Positions 18,729-26,687 of a DNA stretch of 33,548 nucleotides are shown here, in pieces. The stretch covers positions 1 to 33,548 of the forward strand of contig JASLZG010000009.1 of the NCBI GenBank assembly GCA_030754995.1, given 5' to 3'. The first letter of the stretch is position 1. The number at the start of each line of letters is the position of its first letter. The stretch comes from Lentisphaeria bacterium (lineage in GTDB: Bacteria > Verrucomicrobiota > Lentisphaeria > JABSQK01 > CAJWLW01). The notes below the pieces were generated by a model. The model was not told the DNA's origin. It worked only from the letters and a program-made list of their open reading frames with translations, and ran no database searches. The position numbers and the translations under genes were made by a program.

Positions 18729-19793
18729 CTACTTCTTTTTTACCTTGCCAAGGCGCCACTTCGTCCCGCCCTGTGTCATTTTGGTATTGTTGCCGTCGAT
18801 AAGAAAATCGGGACCTTTATCCGAGAATTTTTTTTCGGGGTCGTTACCGATAAGGAATTCCGAGCCGCGTTTGGCCAGGGGCGCATCCGAATCGGTGCCG
18901 GGGCGGGATTCATCGGTCGGCTCGGAATTCGAGCTCAGCAGGAAGTCCGGCACATATCGCGAATTCGGCAGCTCACTGCTCGAGGTGCCGTAGTAGTTCG
19001 TGGCGGCGGCGGCGACCGGTTCCAAATGCGCCGGCGGCGCCTGTGGCAGCAGCGGGCGTCGCGACAGGCCGGACGGCGCCTGGGCATAGGCTTCCCGATC
19101 AAACTTACGCAGCAGGTCGGCGATCTCCTGTTCGGCCACCCTCCTCCACTTGGTTTCGGGAAAGAGTTCGAGCACTTCACGGATGCCGGTGATCGCGTTC
19201 TGGTAATCGACACGCGAAGGTTGCGCCAGGTGCTGAATCTTTCTCGACGCGACAATTGCCGTCTCGAACGCCTTCAATTCCTCCACCTCTTCCACCGGCA
19301 GCCAGCGACCGCGGTGTTGCACGAGCCCGAGCGCTTCCTGGCGCTGCTTGAACGGGATCCAGTGGTTCTCGTGGAGGACATAGCCGCGGGCCTTGTTGCG
19401 AATGTTCTCGAGCTCCGGCCGTTCCCAGTCCTCGATCTCGAGAAACCCGCGGGCACTATAGGCATGCCTGAACAGGACCTGTGCCTGCGGGACCTGCCCA
19501 CGGTCGTACTGTGCCTGGGCCTCCTGCAAACAGCCGATCACCTGCTGTCGAATTTCATCGCGCAGCGGGCGCGGCAGGCCCTGGGCATCGAGCTCGTGCC
19601 ACCGGTAAAGTTTGCCTCCCTGCTTGCTGCGGAGGTACAACCCCTCGGGTTTGCGGCTGAACTTACCTTCCACCAACCGCCCGTCATGCAGGCGGAATGC
19701 GGTCGTCTGCACGACAATGCCGGCACCGCCGGAAACGGCGAAAATACACAACGCCAGCAGGGCGAGGGCAGTGTGTTTTTCGTAGGTCAGCAT
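18729..19793 (-). CDS. Exported protein of unknown function with C-terminal [PS][DE]FL[LI] motif repeats
   Basis: 354-aa ORF with N-terminal signal (ALALLALCIFAVSGGAG); middle region 'HENHWIPFKQRQEALGLVQHRGRWLPVEEVEEL'; C-terminal VPDFLLSSN / GSEFLIGND / GPDFLIDGN repeats. Confidence 0.65.
   Translation of the reverse strand: MLTYEKHTALALLALCIFAVSGGAGIVVQTTAFRLHDGRLVEGKFSRKPEGLYLRSKQGGKLYRWHELDAQGLPRPLRDEIRQQVIGCLQEAQAQYDRGQVPQAQVLFRHAYSARGFLEIEDWERPELENIRNKARGYVLHENHWIPFKQRQEALGLVQHRGRWLPVEEVEELKAFETAIVASRKIQHLAQPSRVDYQNAITGIREVLELFPETKWRRVAEQEIADLLRKFDREAYAQAPSGLSRRPLLPQAPPAHLEPVAAAATNYYGTSSSELPNSRYVPDFLLSSNSEPTDESRPGTDSDAPLAKRGSEFLIGNDPEKKFSDKGPDFLIDGNNTKMTQGGTKWRLGKVKKK
18786..18953 (-). 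repeat. Three degenerate copies of a [PS][DE]FL[LI]xxN peptide motif in the C-terminus of the 18729-19793 protein
   Basis: Read in translation: VPDFLLSSN, GSEFLIGND, GPDFLIDGNN, spaced about 17-29 residues apart. Confidence 0.7.
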
Positions 19794-20305
19794 GGATTGC
19801 CGAATTGTGTGTCTGAACAGCAGAACAGCGGTGGAGCTTCGACCAGCGGCATGGATGGAAATATACGGTCAAGCGTTTCTTCTGTCAACGGTTGTAGCGG
19901 TCGCACCGTGTCTGCCGCCACCGTCGGTGTCCTTTTCTTGGACGCGCATGAAGAGCGAACATTCATTTGACGAGGATCGCCGTGCCGTGGCAGGCAGGCA
20001 TTGCGCCGCATACGGGGAGGGGTGTACCTGTTGAAATTCATGAATTCAGGATTGTGACAGGCAATCATAATCTCCATGGGCAGTCGCCGGCCGCTCCGCC
20101 AATGGACCGGTGCGCCGGTCGATTTGGTTGTCCTTGCGATGCAGTGTGATTTCCCGGCGCCGTCATTTGCCCGCCGCACCTGCGAATTGACGTTTTTTTG
20201 TGCCCGGTGAATAAAACTGATGTTCCGCCGTCAAAAAGCTCGACAACTCACTCGCAGCCGCTCCCAGCGGCCAGCTACGATCAACCAGTCACTCACGGGG
20301 AACCC

Positions 20306-21397
20306 ATGAAGATGCACCTCTCGCTCACCTTCGGGACGCTGCTGCTCGTTGCTGCCACGGTACAGTCGGCGCGCATCGAAGATCTGCAGGATCAACTTGA
20401 GTTGCTCACCGACACCTTTCGACAGACGGCCCGGGGCGACAAGCACCTCAACGATCTGCGCGAGCAGATCATGACCGCCGAGGAGGTCGGGGCGCGCAAG
20501 GAGGCGTTTGACGAATACAAGGGCAAGCTCGCCGACCTGCTGGAGGCCCAGGACCGCTTAATGCAGCAGGTCAACGGGGCGCTCGCCACCGCCAGCGGCC
20601 TCAGCTTCGACAAGTCGCCGGATCTCGAACACATTCTCGACAGCTTCGACAGTGACCTGCGCGACATCGAGGGGTCACTGAAACTTCTCGAGGCCAGTTC
20701 GCTGGCAATGCGCCGGAATCAGGGATTCTCCAAGACCGGCGAGATCCTGGCCAAGAACCTGGCGCAGATGCGCAAGGCCTTCGCCGTCCTTATTCGCGAA
20801 CGCCGCGCCCTGCTCGATGAAGACACCGGCAAGTTCGACAAGGGCCATCTCGAAAGCTTTCTGGAGGCCCTGAGGATTTCCGCGGCGACGCGCCAGCAGA
20901 CGCTGTTCTTCGAATTCACCATGACCGCCCAGGCGGCACGTATCACCGACTACTACGATCAGTTGCGCGACCTTTACGCGACCCTGCTGCAGGGCAAGTC
21001 CTTCGCCATCTACATGCGCGACCTCGGCATCAGCAACCTCGAATCCACCAACTATCTGGCCGAGCTCAATGACATTCTCTCCGACGAAACCTTCGTGCTG
21101 CCCAATCCGGTCAATGACCTGGAGATCGAGAAAGTGCTCCTCGAGGTAAAGGACCTGGAAGAATTTTACCCGTATGAGCGCCTCGGCCGCAACTTCTATT
21201 TCGATCCACAACTCGACCAGTGGTACACACGGATGGAAAAGCGCCGTATTTACTGTCCGGTCGACGACGAAGCCGGTTCCGGAAAGTTCACCCGGATGCA
21301 TGCCGACGGCTTCTTTTACAGCCACGCACCGTGGTACGACCAGCCCCGGCAATTGACGTTCACCGAGGACTGGGTCGCCGAGGTCCAGGGCAACTGA
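20306..21397 (+). CDS. Exported helical protein of unknown function
   Basis: ATG at 20306 gives a signal peptide (MKMHLSLTFGTLLLVAATVQSA) and a long Glu/Lys/Leu-rich helical sequence; first gene of a co-directional cluster. Confidence 0.7.
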   Translation: MKMHLSLTFGTLLLVAATVQSARIEDLQDQLELLTDTFRQTARGDKHLNDLREQIMTAEEVGARKEAFDEYKGKLADLLEAQDRLMQQVNGALATASGLSFDKSPDLEHILDSFDSDLRDIEGSLKLLEASSLAMRRNQGFSKTGEILAKNLAQMRKAFAVLIRERRALLDEDTGKFDKGHLESFLEALRISAATRQQTLFFEFTMTAQAARITDYYDQLRDLYATLLQGKSFAIYMRDLGISNLESTNYLAELNDILSDETFVLPNPVNDLEIEKVLLEVKDLEEFYPYERLGRNFYFDPQLDQWYTRMEKRRIYCPVDDEAGSGKFTRMHADGFFYSHAPWYDQPRQLTFTEDWVAEVQGN

Positions 21398-21451
21398 GGC
21401 CGCCCCTTCCACCTTAATTCCAAGCCACCGACACCCACAAGGAGACCGATC

Positions 21452-22648
21452 ATGCAACGAATTCACCACCCCGCCCACCTGCTGCTCTGTGCCATGCTGT
21501 TCACTGCTGTCGTGACCAGCGCCGATGAATCGGAACGTCGCGTCGACGAGCTCAAGCTCAAGCAGTTCCAGCGTTCCGTCAAGATCGTCGAGGTTCATTA
21601 TACCGAGCTCGACGCGGCCATGGACACCCAGTTCGACAAGCTGGTCACCGACGCCCTGAACGGTGGCATACAGGATGATCAGGCGTATGTCGAACCCGTG
21701 GCGGACCTCGCCGAACGCATCCTCGAGGAGTTCGATGACCAGCTCAACGACTCCATGGTCGCACGACTGCGAAATACCCTGGCGCGGCAGGACAGTGAAT
21801 TCGCCGGGCACGTCAATGCCGTCATTGTCGAACGCAACCGCCTGGCCGCCGATCTGATCGAACCGGTCCGCGCCAGCTACACCGAACCGAAAGACGACGA
21901 GATCCCGGCCGAATTGACCCTCAAACTCTTTCAGACCCGCGCCGATGCGCTCGTCGACGAACTCATCGCCAACGGCGAGCTGCTCAAGCAGATAAGCATG
22001 GATCGTGATCGTATGGAGGACTTTCTGGCGGAAACCTCGCGCAAGATCTGGGTGTATGTCGATAAAGGCAGGAGGCGTCACTATCTGCCCGGTTCGCGCA
22101 AGGCGAGCCTGCAGAAAATCATGCGGAACTACTTGAAGAAGGGCAAATATTTCGACGCTGAAGAACCCCTGCGCCTGGCCTGCGACAAGTTCGGCAAGCG
22201 AGACAAGGACTCATCCCTGCACCTGCTGTACTCGTTTGTACTGCTGATCAACAAGAGTAACCCGGCGGCTGTCGAGAAAGGCTATATCGAGCTCGAAAAA
22301 GCGTTCGACAAACTGCACACCGAACGGCTGGCCTACAATATCGTCCGCGTCGGCGCGCGCCTCAACCGCCTCGACGTGCCGCGGCTCATGAAGCTCATCG
22401 ACCACGCCAGTTTCCGCGACGACTCCGCCGGGCTCGACAATTTGTACAACCTGGCCATGCACCAGTTCGTCAAGCACAATCGCCTCGACCAGGCGGTGGC
22501 GCTGTACGACCGGCTGCTCAAGGAAAAACGAACCCAATCACTGGCGCCGATCTTTTCCTTCCTCGTTCTCATGCATACCGGCGAATACGAACGCATCCAG
22601 GGCGAAGTCCAGGCCGACAGCCTCGAAGCCCTGACCGCGGCAGATTGA
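21452..22648 (+). CDS. Exported helical/TPR-like protein of unknown function
   Basis: SD (AAGGAG) before ATG 21452; signal peptide 'HPAHLLLCAMLFTAVVTSA'; C-terminal half alpha-solenoid-like ('LDNLYNLAMHQFVKHNRLDQAVALYDRLLKEKRTQ'). Confidence 0.7.
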   Translation: MQRIHHPAHLLLCAMLFTAVVTSADESERRVDELKLKQFQRSVKIVEVHYTELDAAMDTQFDKLVTDALNGGIQDDQAYVEPVADLAERILEEFDDQLNDSMVARLRNTLARQDSEFAGHVNAVIVERNRLAADLIEPVRASYTEPKDDEIPAELTLKLFQTRADALVDELIANGELLKQISMDRDRMEDFLAETSRKIWVYVDKGRRRHYLPGSRKASLQKIMRNYLKKGKYFDAEEPLRLACDKFGKRDKDSSLHLLYSFVLLINKSNPAAVEKGYIELEKAFDKLHTERLAYNIVRVGARLNRLDVPRLMKLIDHASFRDDSAGLDNLYNLAMHQFVKHNRLDQAVALYDRLLKEKRTQSLAPIFSFLVLMHTGEYERIQGEVQADSLEALTAAD

Positions 22649-22740
22649 GGGATTCGAACTATGACCACGGCCTTCACTGCCACATGACGGCCGGATTTTG
22701 GCGGGGACCGGGCAACGACCGATCCCCCGACACCTGCGCT

Positions 22741-22773
22741 GGCCGAAGGCCGACTGGCCGCCGAATGGCGGCC
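22741..22773 (+). promoter_or_regulatory. Two consecutive GC-rich stem-loops between the exported-protein genes and the ExbB-like gene
   Basis: GGCC-GAA-GGCC (22741-22751) followed by GGCCGCC-GAAT-GGCGGCC (22756-22773), read directly; no downstream U-tract. Confidence 0.4.
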
Positions 22774-22807
22774 GTGACCAACGGCAGCGTCAAACCTGGG
22801 GCCTTGT

Positions 22808-23584
22808 ATGCTCGCATGGGCAACTATCAACGTCGGTGATACACTCGACCTGGTCTGGTCGAGCCTCGGCGTTTTCCGATATCTGTTCGCCGTCGCCCTG
22901 CTTGCCATCGCGGTCTTTCTATTCCGCGGCTGGCGCGAGCTTGGTCGCGCCGCCTGCCCCTTCGATCTTGCTTATCCTCTCGATAATGGGACGCGCAGCA
23001 ACCTCTGGCAGCTGGTACACCATGGCATGGCGTCGGCACAGGTGCGCGGCCTCTTTTTTGCCGGTGACGAAACGACCGGGAGCAACCTGTTCTACCAGTA
23101 TCTCGTGCGTTTCGGCAGCCGCGACTGCCAGGCGCCGTTGTCGCCGTCGCTGTTGCAAGGCACCGAGGAGTCATACCGCCTGCTGCAGATCCGCAACGTC
23201 TCGGTTTCCGCCCGGTTCCTGGCGGCGCTGCTGCCGGCGATCGGCCTGCTCGGCACCCTGATCGGCATGTTCAATGCCTTCTTCGGCACCGACTTCACCG
23301 AAGGCACCGAGCTCGCCACCACCATGCAGCAGCTCATGCAGAATTTCGCCCTGGCTTTGTTCACGACGATCGCTGCGGTGATCCTCAAGATCGGGGTCGA
23401 CCTGTTCAATCACTTCACCCTCGAGACGCATATTGACCGGACACGCGGTGATGTCGCCAAACTGCGGTCGGTACTGCAGGACCTGCTCAGCCAGTCCGAA
23501 CCTCGACCGGCAGGCGCCCCCGCCCCGGCCGAGGGCTGCAGCGGCAACGGTGGCTCACCTGGACTGATTGCCGGCAATGATTGA
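22808..23584 (+). CDS. MotA/TolQ/ExbB proton-channel family protein
   Basis: Three TM segments; 'VSARFLAALLPAIGLLGTLIGMFNAFFGTDFTEGTELATTMQQLMQNFALALFTTIAAVILKIGVDLFNHF' is a clear MotA/TolQ/ExbB core. Confidence 0.88.
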   Translation: MLAWATINVGDTLDLVWSSLGVFRYLFAVALLAIAVFLFRGWRELGRAACPFDLAYPLDNGTRSNLWQLVHHGMASAQVRGLFFAGDETTGSNLFYQYLVRFGSRDCQAPLSPSLLQGTEESYRLLQIRNVSVSARFLAALLPAIGLLGTLIGMFNAFFGTDFTEGTELATTMQQLMQNFALALFTTIAAVILKIGVDLFNHFTLETHIDRTRGDVAKLRSVLQDLLSQSEPRPAGAPAPAEGCSGNGGSPGLIAGND

Positions 23585-24083
23585 ACAACCACAAATCTAC
23601 GCCGACGACCTGCTCGACGGCTTGCAGGGTGAACCGGTCCGCGGCGCCTCGAGCACCGAGGACTTCTGGATGTTCTTCTCGTTCGCCATGATCCTGCTGG
23701 TCTTTGTGCTGATGAATTATGTCAGCTACCTCTACTCGATGGTCGTCAATCCGCCGGAGCAGATCGCCACCGTCGACATCAGCGCCGTCGCCGATGCCGA
23801 CGTCGCCGATATCCGTATCTACGTGCGCCACGACAGCGGCGACGTTTATTTCACCTTTGCCGACGACGAGCATGCCAGGCTCGATGCCGTCGCCCTGGCA
23901 GCCGGGCTGCGCCGGCGCCTCAGCCTGGTCGATAGTGAGAAAGATGTACGGGTGTTTGTGCACGCCCCCGGCGAAATCCTCTATCAGCATGTTTTCGACG
24001 CCAGCTTCTCCGCCTGGCAACTCGACGATGCGACCATGGCCCGGCGCCTCGACGTGCATCTGGTCTACGAAGAAACCCCGTGA
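23577..24083 (+). CDS. ExbD/TolR-like protein
   Basis: Small protein with one TM preceded by an acidic residue ('STEDFWMFFSFAMILLVFVLMNYV') and a periplasmic alpha/beta domain ending 'DVHLVYEE'; ATG 23577 overlaps the ExbB-like stop by 8 nt. Confidence 0.65.
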   Translation: MIEQPQIYADDLLDGLQGEPVRGASSTEDFWMFFSFAMILLVFVLMNYVSYLYSMVVNPPEQIATVDISAVADADVADIRIYVRHDSGDVYFTFADDEHARLDAVALAAGLRRRLSLVDSEKDVRVFVHAPGEILYQHVFDASFSAWQLDDATMARRLDVHLVYEETP

Positions 24084-24135
24084 CGCGAGGCTCTCCGAGG
24101 CAGCGCCTTCTTGAAATCCGAAATCGGAGTGAATC

Positions 24136-25152
24136 ATGAAACTGAAACGATCCATCATCACGGTAGCCACGGTCATCGTTCTGATCGTCGGCGCCATATT
24201 TGTTACCATCGGCCTGCAGCAACCGTCGTTGTCCGTGGAAGGGTTGCCGAACGGCATCGATGCCGGGGCACCCTTCATCGGCAAGCTTATCGTAGTCAAC
24301 CCCAGGCACTACGTCATCGACGTCAGCAGCAGCCGGGGCGATCTCGAAATCGACCCGGAGAGTTTTCAGATTCGCTGGCCATCGCCGCCGCCGGGCAGTT
24401 ACAACGTGGCCTTCACACTGCATCGCAAGCAGGGCGACCGCCGTACTGTCGTCGACGAGAAGATCTGGCCGGTCCTCGTCGCCGGCAACATCCCTGGCAA
24501 GAGGCCGCCGGAACCCGAAAACATTGTTGCGGACACCGCAGGTCCGCCGGCTACAGACACGATCGGGCCGGCACCGCCGCCGGCCGCGGTCGAACCGCCA
24601 CCGACTGCCGTCGAGCCTCGACCAGCACCGCCGGTCGAGCCGGCAACCGGTCCGGGATCGACTGCGGCAGTTGAACCAGTGCCGGTTCAGCCGATGACAC
24701 TGACGCGCACCGTCGGTAAACTGCCGGATGAAGTGAGCGTCAGCCTGCCCAACGGGCAACAGGTCTTCGGCCGCGGCCGCCCCGGCAACTGGACACCGCG
24801 CCAGGTGTATCTGCGCGGGCTGTTGAGCCAGGTGCGTTATGTCTACGATTTCCCGGATGACCCGGTTCAGGCCGATGCCGATGTCGGTGTCCTGCTGCAG
24901 CTCGGTGCGGGGCTTGCCGATACCGAGGGCCCGTTCACGATCGCGCTGAATGACCGCGGTCGGGCTGCCATGCAGCGCCGCAAAACCGTGAGTTTGCGCT
25001 TGCCGGCCGAGTTGTGGGGGGCTGTCCTGCGGACCACGAACGTCGTCGCAGTAGTTAATCACGGCCGCGTCCGCTGGCGTCTGGCCGCCTACGAGCCGCG
25101 GTCCGGTGCGTACGCGGTGGTCGTTGGGTCGGGCGATATCCAGAGACAGTGA
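24136..25152 (+). CDS. Single-TM periplasmic protein: Ig-like domain, Pro-rich linker, novel C-terminal domain
   Basis: N-terminal TM (IITVATVIVLIVGAIFVTIGL); 'LPNGIDAGAPFIGKLIV...FQIRWPSPPPGSYNVAFTLH' Ig-like; Pro-rich 'GPAPPPAAVEPPPTAVEPRPAPPVEP'. Confidence 0.7.
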   Translation: MKLKRSIITVATVIVLIVGAIFVTIGLQQPSLSVEGLPNGIDAGAPFIGKLIVVNPRHYVIDVSSSRGDLEIDPESFQIRWPSPPPGSYNVAFTLHRKQGDRRTVVDEKIWPVLVAGNIPGKRPPEPENIVADTAGPPATDTIGPAPPPAAVEPPPTAVEPRPAPPVEPATGPGSTAAVEPVPVQPMTLTRTVGKLPDEVSVSLPNGQQVFGRGRPGNWTPRQVYLRGLLSQVRYVYDFPDDPVQADADVGVLLQLGAGLADTEGPFTIALNDRGRAAMQRRKTVSLRLPAELWGAVLRTTNVVAVVNHGRVRWRLAAYEPRSGAYAVVVGSGDIQRQ

Positions 25153-25153
25153 C

Positions 25154-26623
25154 ATGCTGCGGTCGCAGACATTCCGTGGTGCTGCCGTCTGCCTCATCCT
25201 CGCGCTCCTGGTGGCGCTCGTCGCCCATCTCCTGCGGCATCCGCAGGCGGAGCTTGAGCTGCCGGCGAAGGCGCCCGAGCTGGTCCTGAACCTCCCCGGC
25301 CGTATCCAGGCGGGTGTGCCCTTTGCCGGTACCGCGAAAGTCACCGGCGGCCGGCTCCGGCGCCCGGCTTGCTCACGACCGGACATTCAGTTTCGCAGCG
25401 ACGGTGTGATCGCCTGGGCACAGCCGTTGGCGGGGATGTACGAGATTACTTTCACGGTCGCGGGCAGTGGTGAACCGATGACCGCAAACTGGCAGGTGAC
25501 AGTTTTCGAGCCGCCGCCGAAGAAGGAGCGCCCGAAAGTCGTGCGGCTCGCGGCGCTGCAGCGGCCGCCGCCGCCGGAAGAGCAAACCGAGCCGCACCGG
25601 CAACCGCCACCGCCGCGCCGGGAGCCGCCACCGCCCACCGAACCGGCGCCCCGGCCGCCGCCTGTTGCCGTTGAGCCGGCGCCACAGCCGGCGGCCCCCG
25701 TCGACGCGGCCAGGCGCGCCGCTTATGCCCGGCACCAGGCGGCGTTGGCCGCTGCCAAGGCCGCTCGCGAGGCGGCGGCGAAGAGGGCCGAAGAGGCTCA
25801 GGCCCGGGCTCTCGCCAAGGCTGAAGAGGCGCGCCTGAGAAAGGCAGCACTGGAAAAGGCGGCACAGACCGAGAAAAACGCCATGCGTCAGGCCGAGCTG
25901 AGGCGCCAGGCGGAGTTGCAGGCAGCGCGAGAAACGGAGCAACGCCGGCGCCTCGAGGCACTCCGGAAGGAGCGGGCCCGGCAGGTCGAGCTGGAACGGC
26001 AACGGCAGGCGCAGCACGCCGAAGAGGCCGGCGAACGACAACGCCGGCAAGCAGAAGCGCGGCGGCAGGCCGAGGCGGAACAGGCACAGCGTGATGCTGT
26101 GGACTCCGCCGTCCGGGAACCGCTAGATTTTTCCAGTTACGATTTCATCCTGCGCCAGGCGGCTTTTTCCGATTTCATGGACATTGCGGCGGCCAACGGC
26201 ATTCGGGTGTTTTTCCTGACGATCACCCAGGGCCGCCTCGACGCGGCCCGGGAACCGTACGCCGTCATCGGTGCCAATGGCGACGTGCCGGTCGTGGAGG
26301 TCAGCAGTTATGAAGCGATCAAGGCGTTGTTCGAAGGACGTTACAACCGCAAGTACGTGCGGGTGGCGCAAATCAGCGCGGACCGGGACTGGTCGTCGAT
26401 CAACCGTCGGCTGCGCGACGATCTTGGGACCAGTGCCGACTACAGCCTGATCGCGTTTTTTCCGAATTCATTCATCGTGGCGCTGGACCATGCGTCGCGG
26501 GCCCACTATCGGGAGCGGCGGACCGACCCGGCCTTGCCTTTCGAGAAAGGCGCCGGCGCGATTGTCTTCACGGTGCACAAGCCGGACCTTATCGAGATCC
26601 TGAAAATGGACAATGTGAAGTAG
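25154..26623 (+). CDS. TolA/TonB-like single-TM protein: Ig-like domain, Pro-rich linker, long Ala/Glu/Arg coiled coil, novel C-terminal domain
   Basis: ATG 25154 one nt after the previous stop; TM 'AAVCLILALLVALVAHLL'; Ig-like domain paralogous to the upstream protein; Pro-rich; 'AALAAAKAAREAAAKRAEEAQARALAKAEEARLRKAALEKAA...' coiled coil. Confidence 0.75.
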   Translation: MLRSQTFRGAAVCLILALLVALVAHLLRHPQAELELPAKAPELVLNLPGRIQAGVPFAGTAKVTGGRLRRPACSRPDIQFRSDGVIAWAQPLAGMYEITFTVAGSGEPMTANWQVTVFEPPPKKERPKVVRLAALQRPPPPEEQTEPHRQPPPPRREPPPPTEPAPRPPPVAVEPAPQPAAPVDAARRAAYARHQAALAAAKAAREAAAKRAEEAQARALAKAEEARLRKAALEKAAQTEKNAMRQAELRRQAELQAARETEQRRRLEALRKERARQVELERQRQAQHAEEAGERQRRQAEARRQAEAEQAQRDAVDSAVREPLDFSSYDFILRQAAFSDFMDIAAANGIRVFFLTITQGRLDAAREPYAVIGANGDVPVVEVSSYEAIKALFEGRYNRKYVRVAQISADRDWSSINRRLRDDLGTSADYSLIAFFPNSFIVALDHASRAHYRERRTDPALPFEKGAGAIVFTVHKPDLIEILKMDNVK

Positions 26624-26687
26624 TTTGGATGATACAGGTCGAGGGGATTGTCTTTTCCGACAACATCCGTGCATGGGAGAACAGAAG

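Noticed and set aside
18925-18936. GAATTCGAGCTC, identical to the EcoRI-SacI part of a cloning polylinker
   Set aside because: It is in frame within a native protein (NSE/SSNSEP region) and is not followed by further polylinker sequence; most likely coincidence.
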